Assembly (NCBI RefSeq): GCF_011047315.1
Contig: NZ_CP049259.1
Span: 2,833,001-2,897,000, forward strand
DNA: 64,000 nt
DNA from: Altererythrobacter sp. BO-6
GTDB taxonomy: Bacteria > Pseudomonadota > Alphaproteobacteria > Sphingomonadales > Sphingomonadaceae
Direction: 5' to 3'
Both the position numbers and the translations under genes were made by a program. Shown here piece after piece: positions 25,601-35,400 of this stretch (position 1 is the stretch's first letter; every line of letters begins with the position of its first letter). The notes under the pieces are model-generated. The model saw only the letters and a list, made by a program, of their open reading frames with translations. It had not been told where the DNA came from and ran no database searches.

Positions 25601-25891
25601 TCAGTTACCGCCGCCTTCGCTGATGCCTTCGGTCGTGCTGACCCGTTCGGGCTGCTTGACCTGGTCGGTGCGATAGCGTTCGATCGCAGCTGCGGCCTTG
25701 GCGGCGCTGGTGATCATCGGCGCATCATACTGCGGATCGGGATTGACGACCATAGCCGCAAAAGTGGTACGGTTGGCCTCGCCAAATCCGGGATCCTGCT
25801 GGCCCACGAATTCCAGCCCTTCGGCGGTGGAACAGGCGCTGGCCATCAGCCCCAGCGAGATCGCGGCGATCAGTTTCGACTTAGAGCTCAT
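25601..25891 (-). CDS. Short lipoprotein in the cpaD position
   Basis: A 96-residue lipoprotein: signal MSSKSKLIAAISLGLMASAC with a lipobox-like ASAC. The rest includes FGEANRTTFAAMVVNPDP and SAAKAAAAIERYRTDQVKQPE, which resembles the C-terminal end of CpaD pilus proteins (N-x-A-A-M-V-x-x-P ... A-x-x-x-Y-R). CpaD is usually about 200 residues, so this is either a shortened CpaD or a small relative. It starts inside the end of cpaC (11-nt overlap). The frame opens earlier at 25936, but that start lacks a signal peptide. Confidence 0.75.
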   Translation of the reverse strand: MSSKSKLIAAISLGLMASACSTAEGLEFVGQQDPGFGEANRTTFAAMVVNPDPQYDAPMITSAAKAAAAIERYRTDQVKQPERVSTTEGISEGGGN

Positions 25892-27344
25892 AATCGCTCT
25901 CCTCACTTGTGTTCGCGGCTGGTGCGGCGACGCCATTGGGCGTCACCGGCACCGGGCGATAAAGCGTGCCGTTGAGCAGCACGTCCGCCTCGACCGGGTC
26001 AGACACGCGATCGGTCGGCAGGCGCACCTGGTCGGGCCGGATCGGCTGGACGAGGCGCGGGGTGACGACGATCAGCAGCTCGGTCTCGCCCTTCTGGAAG
26101 CTTGAGGAGCGGAACAGCGAACCGATGATCGGCAATGAGCCGAGCAACGGTACCTGCTCCACCGAAGTGGCGAAATCCTTCTGGATCAGCCCAGCGATGG
26201 CAAAGCTTTCGCCGTCGCGCAGTTCCAGCACGGTGCTGGCGCGGCGAGTCTGCAGGCCCGGGATGCGCAAGCCGCCGACGGTGATCGAGGCGCCTTCATC
26301 GATCGAGCTGACTTCGGGTTCCACCAGCAGGTTGATCGTATTGTCACCCAGCACGGTGGGGGTGAAGCCCAGGCTGACGCCGAAGGGCTTGAATTCGATC
26401 GTGATGCCAACGGTACCATTGCCACCGGCAGTCGATTGTCCGCCGCCCGATTGCAGCACAGGGATCGGGAATTCGCCGCCGGCCAGGAAATTGGCCTTTT
26501 CACCCGAAAGCGCCACCAGCGTGGGTTCGGCCAGCGTCTTGGACAGGCCCTTTTCCTCCAGCGCATCAAGCGCGACATCGATATCCAGCCCCAGCACATC
26601 GGTGAAGGAACGGGTCAGCACGCCGAATGCATTGGTAACAGAGCCGACCTGCAGATCACCATTGCCGAAATTGCTGTTGCCGCCGCCGGGGATCAGGCTT
26701 GAGCCCGAACCGGTTACACCGCTAAAGCGGCCGCCGCGCGAATTGAAGAAGGTGCGAACGCCCAGATCCTTGCCGACATTTCGGTTCACCTCGGCAAAGC
26801 GCACTTCCAGCATTACCTGCTGGCTGCCGCCCAGCGACATCAGGTTTACCACCTTGTCCCCGGCATAGGCCTTGGCCAGCTGCGTCGCACGATCTGCCGC
26901 ACTGGTGCCGGAAACCAGGCCGGAAAGCACGATCGATTCATTGGAAATGCGCGCGTCGATCGGCTCGCCCGGCAGCAGCTGGGACAGCTGTTCGCGCAGG
27001 CCGATCACATCCGGGCCAACTGCCACGTCCATCACCGCCAGCACATTGTTGCTGCGATCATACAGGGTCAGGCTGGTGGTGCCGAGCTTCTTGCCCAAGA
27101 CATAGACCGACCGGTCGGAAATCGGGAAAATGTCCGCAATCTCGTCATTGCCGATCATCGCGCGGGCAATCGGGCGGTCCGCCGTGATCACCTGGCTCTT
27201 GTTCACCGGCACTTCGACCGATCCGGCATGGATCGACATGTCATCCTGCGCGGCAAGGGGCAGGGCAAGGCCCGGAACCACGCCGGCGGCAAGGCCGATC
27301 AGCGTCGCGGCACCCATGGCCTTCAGCTGTTTTTTCAGGTTCAT
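25881..27344 (-). CDS. cpaC: Flp pilus outer-membrane secretin
   Basis: A 487-residue secretin (CpaC/RcpA) forming the outer-membrane pore. Signal peptide (to about residue 33, LPLAAQ), an N-terminal BON-like/pilus domain (DRPIARAMIGNDEIADIFPIS), an N1-like repeat, and the secretin barrel (about 160-430) ending VPLLGSLPIIGSLFRSSSF and ETELLIVVTPRLVQP, the family signature. Two ATGs lie close: 27350 and 27344. GAGG is only 2 nt from the first and 8 nt from the second, so I chose 27344. It follows cpaB by 10 nt. Confidence 0.94.
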   Translation of the reverse strand: MNLKKQLKAMGAATLIGLAAGVVPGLALPLAAQDDMSIHAGSVEVPVNKSQVITADRPIARAMIGNDEIADIFPISDRSVYVLGKKLGTTSLTLYDRSNNVLAVMDVAVGPDVIGLREQLSQLLPGEPIDARISNESIVLSGLVSGTSAADRATQLAKAYAGDKVVNLMSLGGSQQVMLEVRFAEVNRNVGKDLGVRTFFNSRGGRFSGVTGSGSSLIPGGGNSNFGNGDLQVGSVTNAFGVLTRSFTDVLGLDIDVALDALEEKGLSKTLAEPTLVALSGEKANFLAGGEFPIPVLQSGGGQSTAGGNGTVGITIEFKPFGVSLGFTPTVLGDNTINLLVEPEVSSIDEGASITVGGLRIPGLQTRRASTVLELRDGESFAIAGLIQKDFATSVEQVPLLGSLPIIGSLFRSSSFQKGETELLIVVTPRLVQPIRPDQVRLPTDRVSDPVEADVLLNGTLYRPVPVTPNGVAAPAANTSEESDYEL

Positions 27345-27354
27345 GCGCATGACC

Positions 27355-28260
27355 TCAATACCCCCCGTTGCGCTTGACTTCATATGTGGTCGATTCGACC
27401 CCGCGCACAATCGCCATGGTCGGGCCACTGGCGCGGCGCGGCGCGGCGGTGCCGCCTGAACTGCGCGGCGCAGCAGCAACAGCTGCAGGTGCTGTGGTGG
27501 GCGTAGTGGTGCGCGCCGCGATATAATATCCTGCACCGCCCAGATCGCTGCTTGTCACGGTGCGCGTGCCGCCCATGTCCTGGTTTTCGACATTGCGCAA
27601 GATCAGGCTTAACGAGCCGACCTCGCGCGCCAGCGCCAGCTTCTGCGCGCCGACCACATCGGTTTGCAGCGTGGCGGTTTGGCCCACGGCGGGTTCGGTC
27701 TGGTTTTCATCGGCGATCTGGTCGATCGCCAGCACCAGCACGTTTTCCAGCACCACGGTGGTCATCTTGTCGGTTGAAGTTGATCCATCGCCGGGGATCT
27801 GCCGCGTCAGCAGCACATCCACCACGTCGCCCGCGCGCACAAAGCCGCCCACGCCGGTCACGGCGGAAACGGGCACGGCCACAGCGCGCAAATCTTCAGG
27901 CAGGATCGATGCCAGCGTGGCGCGCCCACCTTCGCCGCTGACCTTGCTGGCCAGGATGGGTTCGCCGATCGCAATCGGGCGCAGCGCCACACGGCCGCCG
28001 CGGGTTGCCTCTTCGATCGAGACAAAGGCGCCTTGCGGCACGGAATTGGCCGGCCAGTTGGCCAGACGGAGATTGGTGGTGGCGAGCGCGGTGCCGAACT
28101 GGAATTCCTGCGTGGCGACCACGATCTGGGCCAGCTGGTTCGCCTCGGCTGCGCGCGTCTGCCGCTCCTCGACGCCGCTGAAATAGGAATTCGCGAGATA
28201 GACCGCGATTAGGCCGAGAAATACGGCCAGCCCCACAATCAGAAGATTTCTGCCCCGCAT
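27355..28260 (-). CDS. cpaB: Flp pilus assembly protein CpaB
   Basis: A 301-residue protein with one N-terminal membrane helix (about 5-24), an SAF domain (about 45-115, IVVATQEFQFGTAL and PIAIGEPILASKV) and a CpaB/RcpC domain with VPVSAVTGVGGFVRAGDVVDVLL. It is a periplasmic partner of the secretin. A Pro/Ala/Thr-rich C-terminal stretch (about 255-285) is likely disordered. It is the second gene of the operon, 118 nt after the pilin gene with a hairpin between. Confidence 0.93.
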   Translation of the reverse strand: MRGRNLLIVGLAVFLGLIAVYLANSYFSGVEERQTRAAEANQLAQIVVATQEFQFGTALATTNLRLANWPANSVPQGAFVSIEEATRGGRVALRPIAIGEPILASKVSGEGGRATLASILPEDLRAVAVPVSAVTGVGGFVRAGDVVDVLLTRQIPGDGSTSTDKMTTVVLENVLVLAIDQIADENQTEPAVGQTATLQTDVVGAQKLALAREVGSLSLILRNVENQDMGGTRTVTSSDLGGAGYYIAARTTTPTTAPAAVAAAPRSSGGTAAPRRASGPTMAIVRGVESTTYEVKRNGGY

Positions 28261-28332
28261 ATTGCCCCCTCAAAACGCTCTGTCTGTTACGTTTCCCAAC
28301 AGGAACCAGTTAGACTAAGATCAAGATTGAGT

Positions 28333-28367
28333 CAGACCAATCCCCAGAAGTGCCGGGGATTGGTCTG
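28333..28367 (-). terminator. Strong hairpin between flp and cpaB (attenuator or stabiliser)
   Basis: A perfect 13-bp stem, CAGACCAATCCCC (28333-28345) with GGGGATTGGTCTG (28355-28367), 9-nt loop, 11 nt after the pilin stop. The minus-strand tail (ACTCAATCTTG) is not a clean T run. It could partly terminate transcription or protect the pilin mRNA 3' end, giving much more pilin than machine. Confidence 0.7.
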
Positions 28368-28378
28368 AGAAACGCTGA

Positions 28379-28558
28379 TTAGCAGGTGCCGTTAGCGTTA
28401 TTGATACATGCAGTTGCATCGCCCATGGCGCCCGTAATAGCGCCGCCGAGTGCGAAAGCCGCACCAGCAATGCCAGCGCCGACGATGGCGAGGATCAGAG
28501 CGTATTCGGCAGCCGAAGCACCCGACTCGTCACGAAGAAAAGTTTTCACAAAAGTCAT
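28379..28558 (-). CDS. flp: Flp-type pilin
   Basis: A 59-residue Flp/PilA major pilin. Leader MTFVKTFLRDESG, then ASAAEYALILAIVGAG: Gly13 precedes the cleavage point and Glu18-Tyr19 form the Flp motif, with a ~20-residue hydrophobic helix. The C terminus has two cysteines (DATACINNANGTC). CpaA would process it and CpaF/TadBC polymerise it into the adhesive pilus. The gene heads the operon, with a GGGG(T) ribosome site and a long leader upstream. Confidence 0.95.
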   Translation of the reverse strand: MTFVKTFLRDESGASAAEYALILAIVGAGIAGAAFALGGAITGAMGDATACINNANGTC

Positions 28559-29096
28559 GTCATTTACCCCATTAAATGCACCGCGCCTGCCCGGCAGAAC
28601 TGCGATACTGTCCTAAACAAGGCTTCCGGCTTGTCCGGCAAACCTGCCCCGAGGGGGGTAAATGTTGGAACCAGCGCGACCCGTTTTTATTTTCCGGCTC
28701 GCGCCGGTTCTCGCACTTGGCTCCCCCTCGGAACTGTCCATAATGTTCATAGGTTAACCCGCTGGGGTCAACTTTCCTAATTCCTTTTCAAACTATCTCA
28801 GGAAAAGAGGCACTTACACCGTTAGTCTGCTAACAGAACCGGTTAATGCGCTGGTCCCCCGAGACCTCGTTGCAAAGCAGCATAGGCGAATCGCTGGCGC
28901 GCTGGCAAGCGCTATCGGGACGATTCGATGCACTTGAAAAATAAGTGATTCGTTTTTGCACCACTGCCGCCGTGCAGCCTTGCCACCCTGGTTGCGGCCA
29001 GCCGGGCAATCGCCGCTGCGCCAGCTGCGTCTGCGATACCCCATTATATGTCGCTATCATATGGCGCTATCATTCGGCTCCATTATACGGCGCCTC

Positions 29097-29118
29097 CTGA
29101 TCGGGCACTGATCGGGCA
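29097..29118. repeat. Tandem 11-bp repeats upstream of the adhesin
   Basis: CTGATCGGGCA occurs twice in direct tandem (29097-29107, 29108-29118), followed by a partial third unit CTGAT (29119-29123). Just upstream, CGCTATCAT is repeated at 29052-29060 and 29065-29073. An 11-bp period is close to one helical turn, which suits repeated binding of a regulator. Confidence 0.6.
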
Positions 29119-29447
29119 CTGATAGGAGCCTGATTGCAAGCCGATTTAGGCCGCGTTGTTCATCTCTGGCTAACAGCCTGTGTCACAACGGGACGGGGCG
29201 ACTCCAGTTATCGTTCACATTTGGTTTTTCAGGGGTTTGGGGGCCTTGGGCGCAGATCGAAATATGGTTACCGCGCTTGCAAGCAAAGCGATTCACTGGT
29301 TTCCTCTACCTAACAAAACGCCACTGGTCCGAGTCGTATCGGGCACCGGATGGCAAATACAAACGGGCCGCAAGATCGAAATTGAGCACTCTTACGGGTG
29401 GTTGGAAGCAGCAATGCGGCTGATCCACACATTTCGGTCTTGCCAGC

Positions 29448-29468
29448 TGAACCGGATGGTCCGGTTCA
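29448..29468 (+). promoter_or_regulatory. Hairpin just before the adhesin ribosome-binding site
   Basis: TGAACCGGA / TCCGGTTCA, a perfect 9-bp stem with a TGG loop, ending 4 nt before the ribosome site (AGAGGGG at 29473-29479). It is too weak in T residues to be a terminator. It may insulate the ribosome site or be a protein target. Confidence 0.5.
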
Positions 29469-29486
29469 CCTTAGAGGGGTCTTACC

Positions 29487-32400
29487 ATGGTTGATTTTGA
29501 AGGCGGCAAGCGCGGGGGTTTTGAACGGGATGACAGCATCAACGATGCTGTGCAGCCTGGCTCGAACGGGTATCAGGATTCGCCTGCAAGTGCTTCGGCC
29601 GGAACGCGAATTCTGGTTGCCGACGCCAACGGGGTGGTGACCCTCCCGGCGGGCACGACGCTGGACAATTTCGCCGTGGTGGGGCGCGATCTGGTGATCA
29701 CCCTGGCCGATGGTTCGACCATCATCATCCCCGATGGCGCGATCAACACGCCGCAGATCGTGATCGACGGCACCGCGCTTTCGCCGCTGGTGGTTTCGGC
29801 TGCATTGAACGGCCTGCCGCTGTCGCCCGATGAAGAGGGTTTCAACCCGGAAGACCTGCCCGGCGCACCGCCGAGCTCGGGCGGCGATTTCGAGGATAGC
29901 CAGCTCAACCTGCAGGACGCTTTCGACCTCGGCGACCTGCTGCCCTACACCGAACTGTTCTACGAGCCGCAGCCCGACGAAGAAATCATTCCGTTCGACA
30001 ACAACGAGCCCGATGTTGTCATCGAAACGCCAGACAATCCGGTCGGCGTTGAAAATGCCATCGCCACTGTTGCCGAGCGCGGACTGCCTGAGCGTGGCGA
30101 AGAGCCCGAAGGCACCGCCGACGAAACCAATGCCGAAACGACCACGGGCACGATCGTGTTCAATTCGCCCGACGGCATCTCCGCGATCATCCTCAACGGC
30201 GTTGAAATCACCAGCGTCGGCCAGCAGTTCACGACTCCGTTCGGCACGCTGACGATTACCAGCATCAACCTAGCGGCCGGCGAAATCGGCTTCAGCTACA
30301 CACTGGCTGACAATCTGCTTGGTGAGACCGAAGACGGCAATTTCTTCGTCACCGTGGTCGACCGCGATGGCGACACCGCCAGCGCCTCGCTCAAGATCCT
30401 GGTCGAGGATGACAGCCCGATCGCCGCCGACGATATCGGCATCGTGCCTTCCGGCAGCCATGCCCCGATTGGCGGCAATGTGCTGGTCAATGACGAATCC
30501 GGCGCGGATGACTATCCGGTCGGCGAGGGCGGCCTTGAAGCGGTCGTCAGCTTTGCCAAGGGCGCGACGACCGCGCAGCCGGGCGAAACGATCCAGGGAA
30601 CCTATGGCAAGCTGACGCTCAACGCCGATGGCACCTATACCTACGTCCGCGATTTCAACACGCCGGGCGGGGTGAGCGAGAGCTTCACCTATACCATCAC
30701 CGACCAGGATGGCAGCCGCGACACCGCGACGCTGACCATCAATATCGAAGACGCGGGCAACAACATCGAATTGCCGAAGATCGGCGATGGCACTGTCGTG
30801 AATGAAAGCGGCCTGCCCGAGCGTGGCGATCCGCTGGAGCCGGAAGGCACCGACGAAACAGCCGATACCGAAACCACCAGCGGCACCATCACCTTCAATT
30901 CGCCCGACGGCGTCCAGAGCGTGACGGTCAACGGCGTTGCGATCACTCCAGGCAGCCTGCCGCAGACGATCGTCGACAATGCCACCGGCACGCTGGTGAT
31001 CACCGGTTACACTTATGACCCGGTGACCGGTGACGGCACGATCACCTATGAATACACGCTGGGCGACAACACCTCGGGTGATGACACTTCGGTGTCGTTC
31101 GAAGTGGTCGTGACCGACCTCGATGGCGACAAGGCCGACGATGACCTCGTCATCACCATCATCGATGACGAGCCGGAAGCAAAGGATGATTTTGACTCGG
31201 TCACCGAAGACGGTCCGGCGGTTGCCAATGGCAATGTGCTGACCGGTGTAGGCGGCGACGATGCGAACGCAACCGATGGCGTCGCCGATATCGAGGGTGC
31301 TGACGGTGCCAGCGTAACCGGCGTAGTCGCGGGCGACGTTGATGGCCCCGTTTCAGGTGGGCTTGGCCAGACGGTCCCGGGCAAATACGGCACGCTCACG
31401 GTCGATGCCGACGGCAATTACACTTACACGCTGTACACCCAGGAACAGAACCCCGACGCTTACGCGCTGGTACAGGGGCTCGATTCCAACGATATCTTCA
31501 CCGACGAGGTGTTCAGCTACACCATCACCGATGGCGACAGTGACACCTCGACCGCGCAGCTGCGGATCCAGGTTAACGGTGCTGACGATCCGGTAGTGAT
31601 CGAAGGACTCGATCTCGACGCACCTGAAGTGACCGTCGACGAAGACGACCTGCCGCTTGGCACGGACACCACTAAGGAACCGCTGACCCAGCCGGTGCCG
31701 GACGGAGCATTTACCTTCAAGTCGGTCGATGGGCTGGTAACTCTCAAGATCGGCAGCGAAACCTTCACCGCAGCTCAACTGCTCGACAGCAGCACGTTCC
31801 CGACTACCATCACGGGCGATTACGGCACATTGACGATCCAGAGCGTCACGCTGCAGCAGGCACCAGACGGTTCGATCATCGGCGGCACTGTCACCTATGA
31901 CTATACGCTCGGCACCAACACGCTCGATCACGATGATGCAGGCGAAGACGATGTGTTCGACCGCTTTGCGGTTGAAATCGAAGACACCGACGGTTCGGTG
32001 GACGATGCCTCGCTTGACGTACGGGTGATCGACGATGTGCCGCTGACAGGCGAAAACGCCCCGGTCGCGCTCGATGATGACGCGCTGGGCGGCAACCCCG
32101 GCGGCACTGGCGATACGGATCCCGATAGCGCCAACCTGACCGGCATTCTGGCGCATCAGTTCGGTGCCGACGGCGCCAGCAGCATCACTTTTGCCGCGAT
32201 GAACGGCCAGACGGTCGACATCAACGGCGTGACTGTGACCTTCAACTGGGCTGGCGACACGCTGATCGCGAATGACGGCACCAATGACGTTTTCACCGTT
32301 CAGGTGAACCCGGCCACCGGCGCATACACCGTCACCCAGCTCGCCCCGCTCAACCATCACGCGAGCGGCGATGATGTGGAAGCCGGCGCGACTTTCAATC

Positions 32401-35400
32401 TGACCTACACCGTGACCGATGGCGACACTGACACCGCCACCGGCACGCTCACCATCAACCTCAATGACGATACGCCGGAATTCGGCGAGCAGGCAGAGCC
32501 CGCCCCGACCCTGGTGACCGACGATACGCTTGTTGGCGACAATGGTTCGGACAGCGACAGCGCCAATTTCGCTGCCGCCTTTGCGCCGCTCTATGGTGCG
32601 GATGGCCAGGCATCGACCGATCCGATCGTCTATTCCTTTGGCCTTAAGGACGGCAACGGCACGGATTCGGGCTTGAATGATACCGCTTCGGGTGACGACA
32701 TCCTTCTGCGGGTCAACGGTAATGTGGTCGAGGGTTACCTCGCCAACTCGCCGACGACGATTGCGTTCACGCTGACGCTCGATCCGGCGACCGGCGACGT
32801 CACGCAAACGCAGTTGCGCGCGATTGAGCATGACGATCCAGCCGATGCGCTTGAAGAAGGTGCCAATGCTGAATCGATGGTACCCGACGTCATCTCGCTG
32901 ACCGCGGAAATCACCGATGGCGATGGCGACCAGGCTTCACAGTCGATCGATATCGGCGACGCCTTCACCTTTACCGACGACGGTCCGCAAGTAGGCGAAC
33001 AGAATACAGCTAGCGTAGCAGTCGACGAAGACTCACTGGGCAGCGGTAATGGCGACAATGCCGCTGGCGACGATGCCGGTGGCGACAGCGCCGCGATCGT
33101 GTTCGCCGTGGACTTCGGAGCAGACGGCAAGAATGCTGACGAACTGACCGTTTCGGTCGCTTCGGTGACCACTGCAGATCCGAGCCTTGGCCCGATTGCG
33201 CTTACCTCGGGCGGTGTCGCCGTGCTCTATGACTGGAATGCGGCCACCAACACGCTGACCGGTTACACGACCGACATCAATGACCCGGTCTTCACGCTGG
33301 TATTCGATGTTGATGCGGGAACCGCAAGCTTCACGCTGCTGGGCGCGCTCGATCATCCGTCGACTGACGCGGACGGTGCCAACGATGGGCCGGAAATCGG
33401 CTATGAGGACAACCTGGTCCTTAACCTGAGCATCGTTGCGAAGGATGGCGACGGGGACACTGTATCCTCGCAGTTGGCGATCAGCATCGACGATGACATG
33501 GCTGTCGCGGTTGCTGACGATGACACGGTTGGCGAGGGCGAGAGCACCGGCGGCAATGTCGTGACCGACGATTCGGCGGGTGCTGACGGTTATGCCGACA
33601 ACGGCCCGGTCGTCGATGCAGCGTTCGTAAGCGCCGATCAGGGGGTGACCTTCGTCAGCAAGACCGTCGCGCCTGACGGGACGATCACCATCGTCACTTC
33701 GGCGGGTACGCTGACGCTGGCAACCGACGGCACCTATGCCTTTGATTCGCTGACGAATTCGGTCGACGGCGATGCCGAGATCGTGTTCAGCTACACGATC
33801 GAAGATGGCGATGGCGACCGCGCGACGGCCAACCTGACGATCGACGTCACCAATGTAGGCGGCTCTGCCACGGTCGATGCGCTGACGGTCGATGAAAAGG
33901 GCCTGGCTGACGGAACCGGCGAGCTTGCCAATCCGGCACTCAATTCCGACCAGTCGGAGGTGGCCAGCGGCCAGATCGTAGTGAGCGGAGCCTCCGGCTC
34001 GGCTACGCTGACCTACCAGCTTGTGGGCGGCACCTTCAACGACAACGGCACCCCCGGCGATGCCAGCGACGATACCTACACTCTGACCACGGCTTACGGC
34101 ACGATCGTGCTGCAGGCTGCGACCGGCGCCTATACCTATACGCTGAACGAGGAATTCGATCACAGTGCAGGGGGCGGCCGCAACACCGCACCCGATGTCG
34201 AGAGCTTCGACTATGTGGTGGTTGACGAGTTCGCCAACGTGATCGTCGACAGCCGCAATCCGGGTGGCAACCCGATCGAAGTCAGCATTGTTGACGATAT
34301 CCCCGTGGTTGCGATCCAGCTCGACGCCAATGCTGACGTCACGCTTGACGAAAGCGGCGACGGTGCTGGTGCAGCGACGATCAACACCGGTTCGATCGTG
34401 AAGGGCAATGATCCCGATGTGGCGGGCGACGGCGCGATTTCGCGTGCGACCAGCGGTACCGCGGTTGTCACCTTTGCCGCCGGCAATCCGGTCTACGGGG
34501 CAGACGGTCAGGGTCCGGCCCCGGTCTATTCACTGCAGATCGACACCGCGGCACTCAGCGATGTGACGCTGACCGACGGTTCGACCATCACGCTGCAGAT
34601 GGTGGGCGACGTGATCGTCGGCGTGGTCGACAATGGCCCGTTCGCCGGCCAGGCTGCCTTCGCGATTGCGATCAACAGCGGCACCGGCGTGGTGACCGTC
34701 GAGCAGTATCTCTCGCTGCAGCATCCGCTCAATCCGAACCAGGACGAGCCGATCGACCTTGACGATGGCGCAATCAGCGTAGTCGTGACCGTCGAGGACT
34801 TTGACGGCGACCAGGTTGAAAGTAATGCGATCGACATCTCGGCCAACATCGTCTTCGAGGACGACGGCCCGAGCGTGACCGCGCTGAACATCGACAACAA
34901 CAGCGTGGTGGCGATCACGTCGGACGCAGACATTGTCGATACCGACAGCATGTCGCTTGTCGCGCTGTTCGTCTCCGCCGCCGATTATGGTGCTGATGGC
35001 GAGGGGTCGGCAGTGATCGAGACCTATGGCATCGACCTGCTGGGCGATACCGATCTGGGCGATGCCACGGTTGGCATCAACAGCGGCTTCACCTCGGGCA
35101 ACGCCACGGTCTACCTGTACCAGGACGGCAACTCGGTTGTCGCTTCTACTGCGGCGACCAAGGGCGATGTCGATTTCGGCACCAACGTCGTATTCGTCGC
35201 GGCCGTTAACCCGACGACGGGCCAACTGACGCTCGAACAGTCGGGTGTGCTCGATCACACCGACAACGGTTCGGCGACCGACACCCAGCTGGTGCTGGCG
35301 AATGGCCTGATCAACGCGACCTACAGCGTCACGATCACCGACGGTGACAACGATCCGGTTTCCGACACGCAGACCGCTGACCTCGGCGGCAACCTGAAGT

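Larger units (their letters stand above)
28559..29486. other. Intergenic control region between the pilus operon and the adhesin operon
   Basis: About 930 bp with no supported gene. It is lower in GC than its surroundings and carries the divergent promoters of the Tad operon (minus) and the giant adhesin operon (plus). Visible structure: TTGACC on the minus strand at about 28773-28768 as a possible -35 for the pilin, short repeats (CCATTATA twice, CGCTATCAT twice, at 29041-29087), tandem 11-mers (29097-29118) and a hairpin at the adhesin ribosome site (29448-29468). A 104-codon frame at 29180-29494 lacks a ribosome-binding site and is not called. Confidence 0.7.

Noticed and set aside
29180..29494. 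104-codon frame just before the adhesin
   Set aside because: No ribosome-binding site, no recognisable features, and it overlaps the adhesin start and its hairpin.
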